Shown here: piece by piece, positions 17,919 through 26,485 of the stretch
Layout: each line of letters begins with the position of its first letter
How positions within the stretch are numbered: position 1 is the stretch's first letter
From: Caballeronia sp. dw_19
Lineage (GTDB): Bacteria; Pseudomonadota; Gammaproteobacteria; Burkholderiales; Burkholderiaceae
DNA length: 64,000 nucleotides
Assembly (NCBI RefSeq): GCF_018449515.1
Contig: NZ_JAAVUQ010000005.1
Location: forward strand, 62,001-126,000
Direction of reading: 5' to 3'
The notes under the pieces: generated by a model
Database searches by the model: none
The model's input: the letters and a program-made list of their open reading frames with translations, nothing else
What the model was told of the DNA's origin: nothing
Translations under genes and position numbers: made by a program

Positions 17919-18716
17919 ATGGGATTTCTCGCTGGAAAACGGATTCTGCTGACGGGCTTGTTATCGAACCGCTCGATTGCCTATGGCATCGCGGCGGCTT
18001 GCAAGCGCGAAGGCGCCGAACTCGCCTTCACCTACGTGGGTGACCGTTTCAAGGACCGCATTACCGAGTTCGCGACCGAATTCGGCAGCGATCTCGTGTT
18101 TCCGTGCGACGTGGGTAGCGACGAGGAAATCGACGCGCTCTTCGTCTCGCTGAAAGAACGCTGGGGCACGCTCGACGGCCTCGTGCATTCCATCGGCTTT
18201 GCGCCGCGCGAGGCAATCTCGGGGAATTTCCTCGACGGCATGACGCGCGAGAACTTCCGCATCGCCCACGATATTTCCGCGTACAGCTTCCCGGCACTCG
18301 CCAAAGCGGCGCAATCCATGCTCTCCCCGGATGCGTCGTTGCTCACGCTGAGCTATCTCGGCGCCGAACGCGCGATCCCGAACTACAACACAATGGGCCT
18401 GGCGAAGGCATCGCTTGAGGCAAGCGTGCGGTATCTGGCGGTGTCGCTTGGGGACAAGGGCGTGCGCGTGAACGGCATCTCGGCGGGGCCGATCAAGACG
18501 CTGGCAGCAAGCGGCATCAAGAGCTTCGGCAAGATTCTCGAGTTCGTGGAAAACAATGCACCGTTGCGGCGCAACGTGAGCATCGATCAGGTCGGCAATG
18601 TGGCGGCGTTCCTGTTGTCGGATCTGGCTGGCGGCGTAAGTGCCGAGATCATCCACGTCGATGGCGGTTTTAATGCCGTGGTCGGCGGGATGACCGCGCA
18701 GGCGGTCTCGGAATAA
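17919..18716 (+). CDS. fabI: enoyl-[acyl-carrier-protein] reductase (NADH)
   Basis: Short-chain reductase-fold enzyme for the last step of each fatty-acid elongation cycle. FabI hallmarks are the [20 protein letters not shown] nucleotide-binding segment (residues 13-32) and the Tyr-x6-Lys pair in YNTMGLAK. The length of 265 residues is normal for the family. A strong ribosome site (AAGGAG, 17908-17913) precedes ATG 17919. The promoter should lie in the 229 bases shared with the divergent yejA. A good terminator follows. Confidence 0.95.
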   Translation: MGFLAGKRILLTGLLSNRSIAYGIAAACKREGAELAFTYVGDRFKDRITEFATEFGSDLVFPCDVGSDEEIDALFVSLKERWGTLDGLVHSIGFAPREAISGNFLDGMTRENFRIAHDISAYSFPALAKAAQSMLSPDASLLTLSYLGAERAIPNYNTMGLAKASLEASVRYLAVSLGDKGVRVNGISAGPIKTLAASGIKSFGKILEFVENNAPLRRNVSIDQVGNVAAFLLSDLAGGVSAEIIHVDGGFNAVVGGMTAQAVSE

Positions 18717-18767
18717 CGATCCGATAACGGCGGCTCTCCGCGGCTCTCCTTTGCCGCCGATAAAATC

Positions 18768-18801
18768 AAAAGCCGTCCCGCTTGCGCGGGACGGCTTTTT
18801 T
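18768..18801 (+). terminator. Rho-independent terminator after fabI
   Basis: The arms AAAAGCCGTCCCGC and GCGGGACGGCTTTT pair nearly without a loop remainder and are followed by more T. The flanking A-run makes it usable for the convergent gene at 18822 as well. Confidence 0.88.
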
Positions 18802-18821
18802 AATGCGTCTGACCACGGTGT

Positions 18822-19226
18822 TTAATTGTGATGGTCGCCGTGACCGCCATTCCCGCCATGGTTGTAGTTGCCACCGTGATTGTAGTTGCCACCGTGGCCG
18901 CCGTATCCCGGGCCGCCATGACCGTAGTTCGGCCGGCCACCGTTGTGCCGATACCACTCGTCACGTCCCCAATAGCGATGGCCGTCATAGTAACGATTAC
19001 CGTACCAGCCGATCACGATCTGCGGCTGCACGTACACCGGAGCCGGTTGATAAATGACGGGCGGTGGCGGTGGCGCGTAATAAGGCTGCGGCGCGACGTA
19101 AACCGGAGCAGGAATACCGATGTTGATCCCCAGCCGCACGCCGCTGGCGTGGGCAAAACCAGACATCGTGACGAGGCACAAACCAGCAATGCCAGTCAGA
19201 ATCCGGATGCTTTTTATCTCATTCAT
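18822..19226 (-). CDS. small secreted Pro/Tyr-rich and Gly/His-rich protein (PXPV-repeat type)
   Basis: 134 residues: signal peptide to about residue 27 (ending FAHA-S), then LGINIGIPAPVYVAPQP, a run of prolines with Tyr (PYYAPPPPP), a WYGNRYYDGHRYWGRDEW stretch, and a low-complexity tail of Gly, His and Asn. The central part is shared with the protein at 19491-19811. Function unknown; proteins of this look are usually envelope-located. The His/Gly tail could bind metal, but that is a guess. The tail is built from an 18-bp tandem repeat. Confidence 0.75.
   Translation of the reverse strand: MNEIKSIRILTGIAGLCLVTMSGFAHASGVRLGINIGIPAPVYVAPQPYYAPPPPPVIYQPAPVYVQPQIVIGWYGNRYYDGHRYWGRDEWYRHNGGRPNYGHGGPGYGGHGGNYNHGGNYNHGGNGGHGDHHN
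18853..18888. repeat. 18-bp tandem repeat encoding GGNYNH
   Basis: Two adjacent 18-bp units (18853-18870 and 18871-18888), with a degenerate third beginning at 18889, code for GGNYNH repeats in the tail of the small secreted protein. Confidence 0.8.
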
Positions 19227-19415
19227 GTAGCGCGCCTTTGAGCATCATTGTTCAGGTGGTAGCGAATATAGCGGATCGCCTTCAATCCGGTACTTCGACT
19301 TTGTAAGTGGTTCTTCGGCGCAGAGGTATCGTCTGCTGAAAGCTTACTCTTTGTTACATCATGAAAAACGGGGAATCAGGGTAGCACTGGACGGACGGCT
19401 GGCGGGATGCTGAAA

Positions 19416-19454
19416 AACCAAAGGCCACCCGGTTTTCGCCGGATGGCCTTTGGG
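19416..19454 (-). terminator. Rho-independent terminator after the second PXPV-type gene
   Basis: The arms CCAAAGGCCAcCCGG and CCGGaTGGCCTTTGG form a long stem, followed by a T-run on the minus strand. It lies 37 bases downstream of the 19491-19811 stop. Confidence 0.85.
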
Positions 19455-19490
19455 CCAGCTACCTGACGGCTGCTGTATTACGGCTGGTAT

Positions 19491-19811
19491 TTAGTACCCG
19501 CGATGGTCGTAATGCGGGCCGCCGTGATAACGGTACCAGTCGTTACGGTTCCAGTAACGGCGGCCGTCCCAGTAACGATCGCCGTGCCAACCGATTACCA
19601 CGACCGGCGCTGCAGCATACACCGGTGGCGGCGGTGCGTAGACGACCGGCGGCGGCGGCGGTGCGTAGACCGGCTGCGGCGCAACGTACACCGGCGCGGG
19701 CACGCCGATATTGATACCAAGACGCACTTGGGCCATCGCCGCGCCGGACATTCCGAGCGCTCCGATTGCAATCGCGCCGGCAAAAATGGAAGTCTTCAGT
19801 TTGTTGTTCAT
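19491..19811 (-). CDS. small secreted Pro/Tyr-rich protein, paralogue of the 18822-19226 product
   Basis: 106 residues with signal peptide (cleavage after AMA, about residue 27), the same VRLGINIGVPAPVYVAPQP core, a proline-valine-tyrosine run, and a WHGDRYWDGRRYWNRNDWYR stretch. It lacks the Gly/His tail of its neighbour. The two genes lie in the same direction 264 bases apart, each with its own terminator, so they look like a duplicated pair rather than an operon. Function unknown. Confidence 0.75.
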   Translation of the reverse strand: MNNKLKTSIFAGAIAIGALGMSGAAMAQVRLGINIGVPAPVYVAPQPVYAPPPPPVVYAPPPPVYAAAPVVVIGWHGDRYWDGRRYWNRNDWYRYHGGPHYDHRGY

Positions 19812-20181
19812 TTGAAGTGCACCTCAACGGAGTAGGTTTGTTGATTAAATCTTAGCCGAACGAGCCGGCCTAGATGTTTCAAGTTGGTAACTCAGAATTA
19901 CGATCGCCAACAGGGTGTGACACAACATTTCCTTAGCTGATTTGGCGGCCCCTCATCTCTCGTCGCGGAGGCTCGCTGGGATTGGGCACGCGCCGCGAGC
20001 AGTTCGAAGCGCGCGATAGAATCGGACTAGTAAAGCACGTATCGTTCTACCGTTCATCAATCACCGTAGCCCGCTACGAACCGCAGGCCAAGGCCGCCCG
20101 ATTTAAATCCCGCCTGACCCGTGCAACCGCGAAACGTCTGCTCGCGAGTGAGACAATTGCTGAATTTTGGAGAGGCACATC
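19812..20181. other. intergenic region between divergent genes
   Basis: About 370 bases with no supported gene. It must carry the promoter for the PXPV-type gene (leftwards) and that of the SSB-like gene (rightwards). A short frame at 19982-20185 has no recognisable product. Confidence 0.5.
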
Positions 20182-20562
20182 ATGATCGACGGTCTGGTTT
20201 CCGGACGTCTCTACGGCACGGCGCAAGTGCGTACGGGTCAGCACGGCACGCATTTCGTGACATGCCGGGTTCGCGCCTCGGCCGGCGACGGCGAGAGCCT
20301 GTTCGTGAACGTGATTGCCTTCGACGACACCGTCAAGGACGCGCTCCAGGCGCTCGATGACGGCGACAGCGTATCGCTTGCCGGCGCACTCACGCCGAAG
20401 ACCTGGACGGACAAGCAAGGTAACGCGAAACCCGCGCTGGATATGGTCGTGCACGCTGTACTGACGGCGTACCACGTGCAGCGCAAACGCCGGGCTGTAC
20501 GCGGTGAAACGGGACCAGCGGACCTGCAAGGCCCCGATGACCTGGACGACGACGAAGTCTGA
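20182..20562 (+). CDS. single-stranded DNA-binding protein-like (OB-fold), short
   Basis: 126 residues with the look of an SSB OB-fold: DGLVSGRLYGTAQVRTG, then FVTCRVRASAGDGESLFVNVIAF and an SLAGALTPKTWTDKQGNAKPAL segment matching the beta-strand 4-5 region of SSB. The C-terminal tail is acidic (GPDDLDDDEV) but lacks the usual DDDIPF ending that recruits partners. GGAGAGG at 20169-20175 decides for ATG 20182. Because it stands alone, away from uvrA where the main ssb often lies, it is probably a secondary SSB-like protein with unknown role. Confidence 0.7.
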   Translation: MIDGLVSGRLYGTAQVRTGQHGTHFVTCRVRASAGDGESLFVNVIAFDDTVKDALQALDDGDSVSLAGALTPKTWTDKQGNAKPALDMVVHAVLTAYHVQRKRRAVRGETGPADLQGPDDLDDDEV

Positions 20563-20643
20563 GTTCGCTTGGGCGCTCGCGCCGGCATGTCGGCCGAGCG
20601 AAGCGCCCTATTCGATCGAAGAAAAACGGGGGCACCGATCCCG

Positions 20644-21369
20644 CTAGCGGTTCAATTCATGAATCAGCGGATGGTCGCAGTAGATCCGGTTCTCATAAAC
20701 CTGGCCGTTGCTGTGACGCACGCAGTCGACCCCTTCGAAGCGCAGCGGCACATCGCCGTGCGTCCCCGTGGCAATCCATCGGATGAAGACTGTATCGCCG
20801 CGACTCGCGTGGTCGGCGACTTCCAGCCTGAAATCCGGAACGTGGCGCAACAGTTCGTGCAGCGGCCGCACATAGGCCTCCACGCCCTTCAACGGCGCGT
20901 GCAATCCCGGCCAATATCCTTCGATATCCACCGCCAGTTCATCGCTCGGCCGGTTGAAGTCCGGCGCGGCCCAGAACGCGGCGTACTTTTCCACGCACCA
21001 TGCCGGGCCCATCAGGGTGCTATCGAGAAAACCGGTAATGCCGGCAAACCGTCCGTCGAAGGAAAATTCGCCAACGTCCGTCCCGCTCGCCAGTTGCCGG
21101 CCAGTGGCATCGATCAGACGCCAACTGAAGCGGACCATCGCGCCCGTTGCATCAATCCCACCAACCCGCTCGAACCTCAACCCAGGCATCTGCGACTGAA
21201 ACGCGCCGATCATCTCGGCGAATCCTTTCGGGCCGGTGCTGCTCATCATCGGGTCGGTGTAGCGCGCGCCGTCGAGCAAAACCCGCTCTGCGAGCGCGTT
21301 CCGTCGCGACGAATCTGTCTCGTTCCATGTATCGATATAGCGACCCACCAGAACGTCATGCTCAGTCAT
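20644..21369 (-). CDS. tandem SnoaL/NTF2-fold protein
   Basis: 241 residues that read as two consecutive SnoaL-like NTF2-fold domains: residues about 5-115 (YIDTWNETDSSRRNALAERV, typical first helix) and about 130-238 (KYAAFWAAPD, then VYENRIYCDH). Such domains bind or isomerise small ligands; the reaction is unknown. A ribosome site (GGAGAG) precedes the ATG. It is divergent from the XRE regulator at 21511 with 141 bases between them, so it is the likely target of that regulator. Confidence 0.8.
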   Translation of the reverse strand: MTEHDVLVGRYIDTWNETDSSRRNALAERVLLDGARYTDPMMSSTGPKGFAEMIGAFQSQMPGLRFERVGGIDATGAMVRFSWRLIDATGRQLASGTDVGEFSFDGRFAGITGFLDSTLMGPAWCVEKYAAFWAAPDFNRPSDELAVDIEGYWPGLHAPLKGVEAYVRPLHELLRHVPDFRLEVADHASRGDTVFIRWIATGTHGDVPLRFEGVDCVRHSNGQVYENRIYCDHPLIHELNR

Positions 21370-21510
21370 GATTCTCTCCTTCGATAGTCTTCGGGGCTAT
21401 GGCCGGACTGGATTGGCGCGGCCTGGGAGCAATCATCGGGACGAGCATGTCGTGCGTCGATTACCTGGCGGGTAATGGAACGGCGTGCGGTGGTTTGATA
21501 AGGTACGGCC

Positions 21511-22299
21511 ATGAACACACTGACTGCGACGGCTGTGGGTATCGGTATCGGCCCAATGATCAGGCACTGGCGCGAACGACGGCGCATGAGCCAGCTTTAT
21601 CTGGCCAGCGAAGCGGAGATTTCGAGCCGGCATCTGAGTTTTATCGAAACGGGGCGTGCCGCGCCGAGCCGCGCGATGGTGCTGCGGCTGGCTGAGTACC
21701 TTGAGGTGCCGCTGCGTGAACGTAATGAGTTGCTGACCGCGGCGGGGTTCGCGCCAGTGTTCCGGGAACGCGCGCTCACAGATCAATCAATGCAGCCCGC
21801 GCGAACCGCAGTCGAGCAGATATTGAAGGGGCACGAACCGTATCCGGCGCTGGCTATCGATCGGCATTGGAACCTGGTGTCGGCGAATGGTGCGGTGGCT
21901 GCGCTTATCGCCGATGCTGATCCGTCTTTGCTCGAACCACCGGTGAATGTGTTGCGCTTGAGTCTGCATCCGCAGGGGTTGGCGTCGAAGATCGCGAATC
22001 TCGGGCAATGGCGCGCGCATTTACTTGAACGGCTGGAGCGTCAGATCGCACTCACGGCGGATTTGGAGTTGAGCGCATTGCGCGATGAGTTGAAGCGATA
22101 TCCGGGGGGATCCGGTTGGAATGACGCGGGCGAATCTTCTATCGTGATCCCATTCGTGTTGAGCACGGCTGCGGGACCGTTGTCGTTCATCAGTACAACG
22201 ATGATGTTCGGTACGCCGATTGATATCACGTTGTCGGAGCTGGCGATCGAGTTGTTCTTCCCGGCGGATGAAGCGACGGCGGCTGCGTTCAGACGGTGA
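21511..22299 (+). CDS. XRE family regulator with MmyB-like ligand-binding domain
   Basis: N-terminal helix-turn-helix (residues about 15-75, MSQLYLASEAEISSRHLSFIE) followed by the MmyB-type C-terminal domain (LALDRHWN-like motif: PALAIDRHWNLVSAN, and VNVLRLSLHPQGLASKIAN). This architecture is common in regulators sitting beside, and divergent from, the oxidoreductase or SnoaL gene they control. Fatty acids have been reported as ligands for some MmyB-type domains; whether that holds here is unknown. Confidence 0.88.
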   Translation: MNTLTATAVGIGIGPMIRHWRERRRMSQLYLASEAEISSRHLSFIETGRAAPSRAMVLRLAEYLEVPLRERNELLTAAGFAPVFRERALTDQSMQPARTAVEQILKGHEPYPALAIDRHWNLVSANGAVAALIADADPSLLEPPVNVLRLSLHPQGLASKIANLGQWRAHLLERLERQIALTADLELSALRDELKRYPGGSGWNDAGESSIVIPFVLSTAAGPLSFISTTMMFGTPIDITLSELAIELFFPADEATAAAFRR

Positions 22300-22309
22300 C
22301 GACTGACGC

Positions 22310-22567
22310 TTAAGCGGCTTTGGGTGTGCACGCCCGGACGAGCTGGAGTAACTTTCGGAATGGCCTTCGCACGAAGTTGCCACATGTCGCATTTAACTTG
22401 CATCGCAACCAGCCGAGCGCGGATGGTTCCGTTGTCGACTGCTCGATCCTCGCAGCGATCTCAGAACTGAAAGCGGCGTGCTCGTTCATAACGCCTAAGA
22501 AGGTTGCGTGAGACACACCGAGTTGTTCGCCTGTGCTCATCGTAAGGCCCAAGGCTGGAACTGACGA
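22310..22567 (-). pseudogene. HigA-like antitoxin remnant
   Basis: A minus-strand stretch reads PALGLTMSTGEQLGVSHAT, then a SSEIAARIEQSTTEPSALGWLR segment, in the order of the XRE-type HigA antitoxin (LGLT..AEQLGVSR..., ..SPEMALRLE.., ..WL..Q). Key positions are altered, the domain lacks the normal N-terminal HPGE segment and start, and no HigB toxin frame is visible next to it. I therefore treat it as a decayed antitoxin. It marks the beginning of the accessory part of the window. Confidence 0.5.
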
Positions 22568-22677
22568 TGCCGACCACCACCGTCGATGATCCGTTGCACC
22601 ATCCGCGAGAATGAAACAGCAACGGCAGACCAAAGGCGCGCTTACTCGCGTCACTCCTGAAGGTGGAGATGGCTAAA

Positions 22678-23028
22678 TTACGTCGATTCGATTCGCAGGG
22701 ACCCGAATTCAACAACTATCTCGGCGCCTACCGTTGCCGCGACTAGCGCGAGATGCTTCGGTTGTTTGTCGGAGAAGCGGTCAGATTGGTTGAGCGCTCT
22801 CAACGCTTTCTCATAGCACGGTGTCCCGGGTTCCAAAAATTTTATGTCATAGACGATATTGAGAAGCCCGTAATGCTCTATAACGCATCGGGTTGTCCCG
22901 ACAAAAGTTACAGTAGCGCGTCGCTCGTCCAATTTAAGACCGACTGTCAAACTATCTCCGTCATCAGTAACAGCGAGGATATCGATGTACCAGTCGTGAA
23001 GAAACGTAAATGCCTTGAGGTCATCCAT
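22678..23028 (-). CDS. putative immunity protein for the upstream toxin
   Basis: 116 residues, cytoplasmic, no signal or membrane segment; N-terminus MDDLKAFTFLHDWYIDILAV. I do not recognise a named family. The call rests on context: it starts 12 bases after the stop of a toxin-like gene on the same strand, is small, acidic and compact, and has no other partner. The 'HDW.I' opening followed by alternating short strands is typical of small immunity-like proteins, but this is pattern impression only. Confidence 0.5.
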   Translation of the reverse strand: MDDLKAFTFLHDWYIDILAVTDDGDSLTVGLKLDERRATVTFVGTTRCVIEHYGLLNIVYDIKFLEPGTPCYEKALRALNQSDRFSDKQPKHLALVAATVGAEIVVEFGSLRIEST

Positions 23029-23040
23029 GATTGCCGCGCA

Positions 23041-24021
23041 TCAGTAAGGTAAGAGAGAAAAGGCGTTGCCTTTATCACGGATGTTGCCGTCCCAGTTGTG
23101 GGCATGCGGTGCACCGAATCCATGATCATGATCGAAGTCGAAATCGACTGCTGCGTTTCCAATGCCATCATAGAGCCGCATCTGTTTGCTTCCGGACGGA
23201 TTCTCAACCCACGCACTGGCGAGACCTCCCGTTCGGGGCAACCATGCGAGCTGACGAACTTCCGTTGACGAGCCGGTTTCGGACCCGTATCCAAACGGCA
23301 TACCTCCGAGTGATGTTGTCATGCCAGCAGAGCTATCGTCGCCTGCGACAACATTCACACGGTCAAAGCCAACGCCGGTCATGTCAGGCAGACTGTACTT
23401 GCTGATCCAGCCTGCTCGGGCGAATACAGGCAACGAGAGTGCTGGCGCGGCCAAGATTGCCGCGTGCATGAATTGCGTGTTCATGCTGTCGTTCATCGAC
23501 TGGATTTCCGACCACGGTATTGGATCGGCATTCATCTTTTCGAGTTGCGCCTGATATCGTTCCTTGGTCGCCTTGTACTTCGGCACGTCATAGTCCGAAA
23601 CACGCCGAAACGACGGGTCGGCGTTCTTCGATGCTCCTGTAGCGCCGCCGCTGCGCATCGGTTTTTCAGGAATAACTACGACGCTACCACCCCGCACCAT
23701 CTCCATTAGAGCCTGGACAACATCCGAATCCGAGCCGCTCTTTGCAAGGCGATCATGCCAGTGGAAATTCTTGCCAAGAAACTCGCGCACCCGTTTGAGC
23801 AAGCCTGCGTCCTTGGCCCATATGTAGGAGTCCGCACCTAGGGCGTATTTTTTGCCTGCTTCGATGGCTTGCGTTTCTTCCGGACTTGGAAAGACACTGG
23901 GCGCATAGTCCTTCTTCCGATACAGCACGTAGCTGTGCCATGAATCCGTTTTCAGTTCTGTTGCCATGTTTGCCCGGTTTCGAAATCCATCAGCCGCCTG
24001 AAGCAATCCTTGTGTTTGCAT
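23041..24021 (-). CDS. putative polymorphic toxin with C-terminal HAHNW motif
   Basis: 326 residues (or 308 from ATG 23967). No signal peptide. The N-terminal half (SWHSYVLYRKKDYAPSVF ...) is not recognised. The middle has an Ala/Leu-rich hydrophobic patch (HAAILAAPALSLPVFA, about residue 187). The last 50 residues, DFDFDHDHGFGAPHAHNWD, are rich in Asp/His and resemble the C-terminal nuclease-type modules of polymorphic toxins that carry a DHG...PHxHxW signature; I recall this from RHS and LXG toxins but cannot verify it. The short gene following it looks like the immunity partner. No T6SS gene, VgrG or PAAR is in the window, so the delivery route is unknown. Confidence 0.55.
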   Translation of the reverse strand: MQTQGLLQAADGFRNRANMATELKTDSWHSYVLYRKKDYAPSVFPSPEETQAIEAGKKYALGADSYIWAKDAGLLKRVREFLGKNFHWHDRLAKSGSDSDVVQALMEMVRGGSVVVIPEKPMRSGGATGASKNADPSFRRVSDYDVPKYKATKERYQAQLEKMNADPIPWSEIQSMNDSMNTQFMHAAILAAPALSLPVFARAGWISKYSLPDMTGVGFDRVNVVAGDDSSAGMTTSLGGMPFGYGSETGSSTEVRQLAWLPRTGGLASAWVENPSGSKQMRLYDGIGNAAVDFDFDHDHGFGAPHAHNWDGNIRDKGNAFSLLPY

Positions 24022-24520
24022 AAGAACGGAGCATCGTTTTTAACAATGCAGAATCTTTCTAACAATGTCGATCCGAAGGCGTGACATTTGACTAAAAATT
24101 ACAAGCATGAAGGACGCGAATCGCCCCGGATACGCGGCTCAAGACAGTTCAGATATGCGTGCCGCAGGATCGCACGTACTAACGCGTTTAATTGTCCAAT
24201 GGGGACGGCTCGGCATATTTCTTCTACTTCGTTCGCCGGAACCCGCACCACAATGCCGCTGCCACCGGTACCGATAAACGACCTGGTAAGCTTGGACGGT
24301 TGCGCAACTGTGGTTCTCTCACGGCTTCGTCATCGCGACGTCGTAAGGCAAACCTCGCAATTCGCTGTGTAAGTAAGGGATTGGACGCTCAGACTCAGGC
24401 ATAGCAGAACCGCACGGCGTCATTCGGACATCAACAGAATAAGGAGACGCTGTATCGCACGGAAACTGAGTCGGCATTGCGACATCGGCGGGATCGGTCA
24501 AACGATGGGCAGAAAAAACA
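24022..24520. other. intergenic region left of the tRNA-Ser repeat
   Basis: About 500 bases upstream of the toxin gene with no supported frame in either direction. It includes the presumed toxin promoter and ends at a terminator. Confidence 0.5.
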
Positions 24521-24555
24521 AAAACCCCGCAAGTCGTTAGACCTACGGGGTTTTG
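24521..24555. terminator. hairpin terminator beside the tRNA-Ser fragment
   Basis: AAAACCCCG and CGGGGTTTT pair around an 16-base loop with some inner pairing (GTC/GAC). It shares the AACAAAAACCCCG left flank and the stem with the terminator after the intact tRNA-Ser (47502-47537), though the loops differ. Confidence 0.75.
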
Positions 24556-24563
24556 CATTCTTC

Positions 24564-24585
24564 TGGCGGAGACGGAGGGGTTCGA
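24564..24585 (-). repeat. 22-nt tRNA-Ser 3' end fragment (candidate att site)
   Basis: The bases from TGG (CCA on the minus strand) to TTCGA match the last 22 nt of tRNA-Ser(GCT) at 47548-47569 with one mismatch (G at 24580). Orientation is the same, so the two form a direct repeat 22,984 bases apart. A 3'-end tRNA fragment next to a tRNA-type terminator is what remains when an element integrates at a tRNA 3' end. Confidence 0.75.
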
Positions 24586-25046
24586 TATTGCCCGGAAACC
24601 AGCGTCGGGTTTGACTCCCGGTCTTGGAGCACAACCTCACCCCCGCTCCTACCCCTACATCGAGACAGAGACAATTTTTCACATCATAGAATATTCGGCC
24701 ACAACGGAACCACAGTGACCAACCCAAATCGACTCGCGCGGAATCGCAATCATCGCTATACGATCCGCCAGTCGATCGCATCGGGTACCCCGCGCTATCC
24801 CGTAGCGAGATCCACTATGCCGCACGCTCCGCAGGAAGCTGAGGAATATGGAAGCGCTGAATGCACCGAAGGACCCTGATCGACCGAACCGAAAGGTCGG
24901 GGCTTGCTCAGCGAACGACCGGTATTTAGCGCAACCGGTCGCACGGCTGAGGGGCCTTCCAGCTTGCCGTTTCGTCTCCAATCCGGCCATTGAATCTCTG
25001 ACGTCCAGCCGTGGCGGCTGGGAGTTACAGCCGGCAAGTTTAGGCC
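24586..25046. other. gene-free start of the putative island
   Basis: About 460 bases between the tRNA fragment and the Shedu gene stop. I find no frame with family features. No integrase or excisionase gene is here, which is where one would often sit. Confidence 0.5.
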
Positions 25047-26303
25047 TCAGAGCCCAGCGCGCTGCTTGTTCAGTACCGCTTCGAGGCGCCGCAGCAGATC
25101 ATCGTAGGTAACGATATCGGCTATGTGCTTATAGTGCCGTCTTGTGACCTCGAAGTCGCCACGTTGGTCCGGCGTCATGTCGGCATCGCGGCCCATGATC
25201 ACGAGGCCGCTAGGGTTCACCACGCGGATCTTGAATCCAAGCGGCAGCCGCGATGCGTAGCGTTTGGTCAGCGTATCTTCGCCCTTCTGGCCCCACCGGG
25301 TCAGGTGCAGCAGGTACTTCTCGACTTGAATAACCGCGCCAGACAGCTCTCGCATCGGTACGTGGTTCTTGCGATAGCGCCGCGGAGTGACCATGGCCTC
25401 TCCGAATGGCTGCTTTATCTCAACTACGTCGATGTTGCCTGATGCATCCAGCAGCAGGATGTCCAGAATCCGATAGCTGCCGCTATCAAAATCCTTGACC
25501 CGCACGCCAGTAAACGCCTCTATGTACTTGGGGTTCAGCAGGCAAATGATCTTAACGATCTCGGCCTGCCATTGCGCTTCCTTGTATTCATTCGGCTTGG
25601 TCAACATCCTCTTGAGGTGCGCAAGCAGGTATTCAAACTTGCGCACGTCCGCTTCACGAAAGGGCGCCGCGAGATCCTTTGGCGTGCTCTTGACCTTTCG
25701 TGAAACTGTCTTTCTAAGCTGTTCCTCGCCGTCAATCTCTGCGTCCGTGTATTCGCGAATTACCCCGCTGATCCGTGCAATAACGTATCGCTTCAGCTCG
25801 TGCGTCGTCGGAAACTGGGCGATGAGCTTTTCGAACTCGGCTACGGGAATCGCATCTGGCTCTGGCCCGCCGATCACGATACGGCTCATCTTTAGCTGGG
25901 CTACGACGCCTAGAATGGATGTCTTTCTCTCGGCGCAAAACCATTTCCAGGTAGGTCGCGCCTGGCGGTGCCACAGCACCGAGACTCCAACGGGCAACGC
26001 CTCTGCGTTGAACCAAAAGTAGTCACCCTTTGCCGATGCGATGACGAAGTCCATCCGATCCTCGCCACCCAGGTCGAAGTCGAATTCGTCCGGGTCGGTT
26101 CTAGGCTCCCAACCATCGATCTCGGTCCACTCATCGACGTCGTCCTTGACAAGGATATGGCGCGTAAGGCGGAACGTGCCCTTGACGGTGACGTCGTCGC
26201 CTACTTTGAATTTCCTGTAGACCCATTGCGTGCCGTCGTGCGGTCGGTAGATCAGATGGAGCTTGTTGCCGATAGCTTTGAATTCGATCGCAGGTTTTTT
26301 CAT
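25047..26303 (-). CDS. Shedu-type anti-phage nuclease (SduA, DUF4263)
   Basis: 418 residues. The C-terminal third carries the Shedu PD-(D/E)XK-like core: LDILLLDASGNIDVVEIKQP (about residues 283-302, Asp and the E-x-K pair) followed by a basic RRYRKN stretch and ELSGAVIQVEKYL (about 322-334, with the Gln/Tyr positions of the family). The N-terminal half, rich in beta strands, is the variable part of Shedu proteins that is thought to sense or restrain. Shedu works as a single-gene defence system, so the lack of partners fits. It is the first gene inside the distal tRNA-Ser repeat. Confidence 0.8.
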   Translation of the reverse strand: MKKPAIEFKAIGNKLHLIYRPHDGTQWVYRKFKVGDDVTVKGTFRLTRHILVKDDVDEWTEIDGWEPRTDPDEFDFDLGGEDRMDFVIASAKGDYFWFNAEALPVGVSVLWHRQARPTWKWFCAERKTSILGVVAQLKMSRIVIGGPEPDAIPVAEFEKLIAQFPTTHELKRYVIARISGVIREYTDAEIDGEEQLRKTVSRKVKSTPKDLAAPFREADVRKFEYLLAHLKRMLTKPNEYKEAQWQAEIVKIICLLNPKYIEAFTGVRVKDFDSGSYRILDILLLDASGNIDVVEIKQPFGEAMVTPRRYRKNHVPMRELSGAVIQVEKYLLHLTRWGQKGEDTLTKRYASRLPLGFKIRVVNPSGLVIMGRDADMTPDQRGDFEVTRRHYKHIADIVTYDDLLRRLEAVLNKQRAGL

Positions 26304-26485
26304 AGGGTAAGAGTAGCATCAGCCGCCGACGGATCCTGCAAGCGCCGAGCACTGGTCTCCGACCTTATGGGCTGGTGTCAAAGCACTATCATCTAGGCAA
26401 AGACCCGCCCCGTAGAAGTGATCCAGCTCAATGCGATGCCATCTCAGTAGTAGCTGTCGTTGTGGTCCATCTGCCCCAGCACGGA

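Noticed and set aside
22461-22715. Possible higB toxin beside the HigA remnant
   Set aside because: The residues show no RelE/HigB pattern, and the frame is open by chance.
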